DNA from: Candidatus Omnitrophota bacterium
GTDB lineage: Bacteria > Omnitrophota > Gorgyraeia > 2-02-FULL-51-18 > JAGOUK01
Assembly (NCBI GenBank): GCA_020058965.1
Contig: JAGVCY010000266.1
Coordinates: 1-7,585, forward strand
Length of the DNA stretch: 7,585 bases
Direction of reading: 5' to 3'
Below the pieces are notes generated by a model that was not told the DNA's origin, ran no database searches, and saw only the letters and a list, made by a program, of their open reading frames with translations. Shown here piece after piece: positions 6,258-7,585 of the stretch. The first letter of the stretch is position 1, and each line of letters opens with the position of its first letter. The translations under genes were made by a program, and so were the position numbers.

Positions 6258-6895
6258 CAGCTAACTGCCGCTACGGGAGCAAAACTTCTTCTATGAATCG
6301 GACACGGCCCGTGCTCTTTGAGCGCCGCCATGTGCTGAGCCGTTCCATAACCCTTATGCTGCTTAAAACCATATTCCGGGTACTGCGCATCAAAATCAAC
6401 CATGATCCGGTCGCGCGTCACCTTCGCAGCGATCGACGCGCACGCGATCGAAAAAGAAAGCGCGTCCCCTCCGATAATCCCGCGGATCGGAACCCGCGCC
6501 GCCAGCTTGATCGGCCCGTCGATCAGCACCAAATTCGGCCGCTCTTCCAACCGCTCCACGGCCTCGCGCATCGTCTCGAGCGTGGCCTGATAAATATTGA
6601 TCTCGTCGATACGCGCCGCATCCCTCATCGAAACCGAAACCACGCAACGGGCTTGAATTTCTTCAAAAGCTTTTTCGCGGGCTCGCTCACTTAATTTTTT
6701 GGAATCATTCACACGGGACAAGAACGGGGCTGAGGGGTCGCGGACGATCACCGCCGCCGAAACCACGGGGCCGGCAAGAGGTCCCCGGCCGGCTTCGTCT
6801 ACGCCGGCCAGGACGCTCCACCCGCCTTCGCGGACTTCGAGGTCAAACTGCTGCAGTTGCTGATTCTTTGAGGGCAGCAGCCGTTGCAGAGTCAA
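6257..6895 (-). CDS. rnhB: Ribonuclease HII
   Basis: Cytoplasmic endonuclease that cuts RNA in RNA-DNA hybrids and at single ribonucleotides in DNA. Read from TTG 6895 it has 212 residues, near the usual 200-220. The four acidic catalytic residues are present: Asp33 and Glu34 in [16 protein letters not shown], Asp126 in LIDGP, Asp162 in KVTRDRIM. Other family marks are NDSKKLSE (63-70) and the [13 protein letters not shown] segment (173-185). The frame stays open upstream to an ATG at 7087, but that lies deep inside rplS and would add 64 low-complexity Arg/Ser/Pro residues. TTG 6895 has GAAGG five bases upstream and gives a normal N-terminus. The gene overlaps rplS by 53 bp, suggesting coupled translation. 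Its TGA is the edge of the palindromic repeat. Function is certain; the start is probable. Confidence 0.93.
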   Translation of the reverse strand: MTLQRLLPSKNQQLQQFDLEVREGGWSVLAGVDEAGRGPLAGPVVSAAVIVRDPSAPFLSRVNDSKKLSERAREKAFEEIQARCVVSVSMRDAARIDEINIYQATLETMREAVERLEERPNLVLIDGPIKLAARVPIRGIIGGDALSFSIACASIAAKVTRDRIMVDFDAQYPEYGFKQHKGYGTAQHMAALKEHGPCPIHRRSFAPVAAVS

Positions 6896-7232
6896 TGCGG
6901 CCTTCTTTCCCGCTCTTGTTGCGCAGGTAGTAGAGCTTGGCCCGACGGACCTTGCCCTGCCGCGTAACGGTGATGCTCTGCACGGTCGGAGAATGAACTT
7001 TGTAGGATTTTTCCACGCCCTCGCCGAACGAGATCCGGCGGACGGTGAACTTGCTCTGGATGCCGGCGCCGGCCTTGGCGATGACAATACCTTCGAAGGC
7101 CTGGGAGCGCGTCTTGCTTCCTTCGACGACGCGCTGCATCACCTTGACGGTGTCGCCGACATTGAAGGACGGGATTTCGCCGGCCTTTTTATAGGAGGCT
7201 GATTCAACTTTGGTAATGATCGCATTTCTCAT
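6843..7232 (-). CDS. rplS: 50S ribosomal protein L19
   Basis: Structural protein of the large ribosomal subunit at the 30S-50S interface. It has 129 residues, slightly longer than the usual 115-120. Family motifs in order: [20 protein letters not shown] (24-43), then the R-Q-F-G-I pattern in [32 protein letters not shown] (62-82) and [21 protein letters not shown] (93-113). The last 18 or so residues form an Ala/Ser-rich tail that is read in another frame as the start of rnhB, which explains its composition. The start codon overlaps the trmD stop as ATGA (7232-7229), a classic coupling arrangement. AAAGGA lies about 11 bp upstream inside trmD. Position between trmD and rnhB is the conserved order. 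Confidence 0.97.
   Translation of the reverse strand: MRNAIITKVESASYKKAGEIPSFNVGDTVKVMQRVVEGSKTRSQAFEGIVIAKAGAGIQSKFTVRRISFGEGVEKSYKVHSPTVQSITVTRQGKVRRAKLYYLRNKSGKEGRIDSATAAALKESATAAV
6901..6905 (-). promoter_or_regulatory. Ribosome binding site deciding the rnhB TTG start
   Basis: GAAGG on the minus strand (6905-6901) is followed by CCGCA and TTG at 6895. It lies within the rplS coding sequence. No in-frame ATG or GTG lies between here and the DEAGRG motif, so TTG (or a CTG shortly after) must start the protein if the long upstream reading is rejected. Confidence 0.45.
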
Positions 7233-7585
7233 GACAACTGCTTTCCTTTATATAAATCCGGACGCCGCTGAACGGTGCGCTCGACGGATTGAGCGCGCCG
7301 CCATTTTTCGATCGCTTGGTGATTTCCTGTGAGGAGCACCGGAGGAACGGCGAGATCCCGGAATACTGCCGGGCGTGTATATTGGGGGTATTCTAGCAAA
7401 TTCCCCTCAAAAGATTCAAAGGATTTTGATTCCTCATTTCCGAGGACCCCGGGGACGAGCCGGGCCACCGCGTCGATCATGACCATGGCCGGAAGCTCTC
7501 CTCCGGTCAAAACATAGTCCCCGATCGAGTATTCCTCCATGCCCCAGTGGTCGATCACCCGCTGGTCGACGCCCTCATAGCGTCC
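7229..7585 (-). CDS. trmD: tRNA (guanine-N1)-methyltransferase, C-terminal part only
   Basis: Methylates G37 next to the anticodon of tRNAs using S-adenosylmethionine, which prevents +1 frameshifting. The 118 C-terminal residues are visible; the 5' half lies beyond the right edge. The reading frame is open to the edge and begins [14 protein letters not shown], part of the conserved CGRYEGVDERV motif. Then come the cofactor-binding knot region [20 protein letters not shown] and RLVPGVLG, followed by [13 protein letters not shown] and [10 protein letters not shown] in the C-terminal tRNA-binding domain. All match the family in order. The Met at 7558 is internal, not a start. The stop overlaps the rplS start by four bases. 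Confidence 0.97.
   Translation of the reverse strand, partial: GRYEGVDQRVIDHWGMEEYSIGDYVLTGGELPAMVMIDAVARLVPGVLGNEESKSFESFEGNLLEYPQYTRPAVFRDLAVPPVLLTGNHQAIEKWRRAQSVERTVQRRPDLYKGKQLS

Noticed and set aside
6896..7087. N-terminal extension of rnhB to an ATG at 7087
   Set aside because: Those 64 residues are an out-of-frame reading of rplS, rich in Arg, Ser and Pro, with no RNase HII similarity; TTG 6895 with GAAGG gives a normal length.
1..7585. CRISPR array, tRNA, rRNA or defence-system genes
   Set aside because: No regularly spaced repeats, cloverleaf-type sequence or defence-related domain was seen on either strand.

Overview
The window reads as a bacterial chromosome segment in which every supported gene lies on the minus strand, so transcription runs right to left. 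The order is trmD (5' end cut by the window), rplS, rnhB, a palindromic intergenic repeat, guaA, a UPF0114 membrane protein, a secreted metallophosphoesterase, an insertion sequence, and a secreted subtilisin-like protease whose C-terminus runs off the left edge. trmD-rplS-rnhB is the 3' part of the widely conserved rpsP-rimM-trmD-rplS-rnhB translation cluster. The genes are tightly packed: a 4-nt ATGA overlap between trmD and rplS, a 53-bp overlap between rplS and rnhB, and 7 bp between guaA and UPF0114.

The organism cannot be named from sequence alone. Exported proteins with classical signal peptides and moderately high GC fit a Gram-negative-type bacterium. The S8 protease carries a repetitive, Tyr/Gly/Asp-rich tail of a kind I associate with uncultivated lineages such as Candidatus Omnitrophota. 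That assignment is an inference from memory, not a database result.

Region by region: 7585-6257 is translation and RNA housekeeping (tRNA m1G37 methyltransferase, ribosomal protein L19, RNase HII). 6257-6116 holds nested inverted repeats that begin inside the rnhB stop codon and may end or attenuate rnhB transcription. 6105-4014 is GMP synthase followed closely by a four-helix membrane protein. 3982-2948 is an exported purple-acid-phosphatase-like enzyme. About 2956-1558 is an IS of the ISNCY/IS1202-like kind with an apparently intact DDE transposase; both of its ends carry tandemly repeated motifs. The IS abuts the 3' end of the phosphoesterase and appears to supply its last codons and stop. 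1471-1 is the protease, probably started from TTG.

I found no tRNA, rRNA, CRISPR array or defence system, and no gene-free stretch longer than about 150 bp. The most unusual features are the iterated IS ends, the IS-phosphoesterase junction, and the intergenic palindromic repeat.
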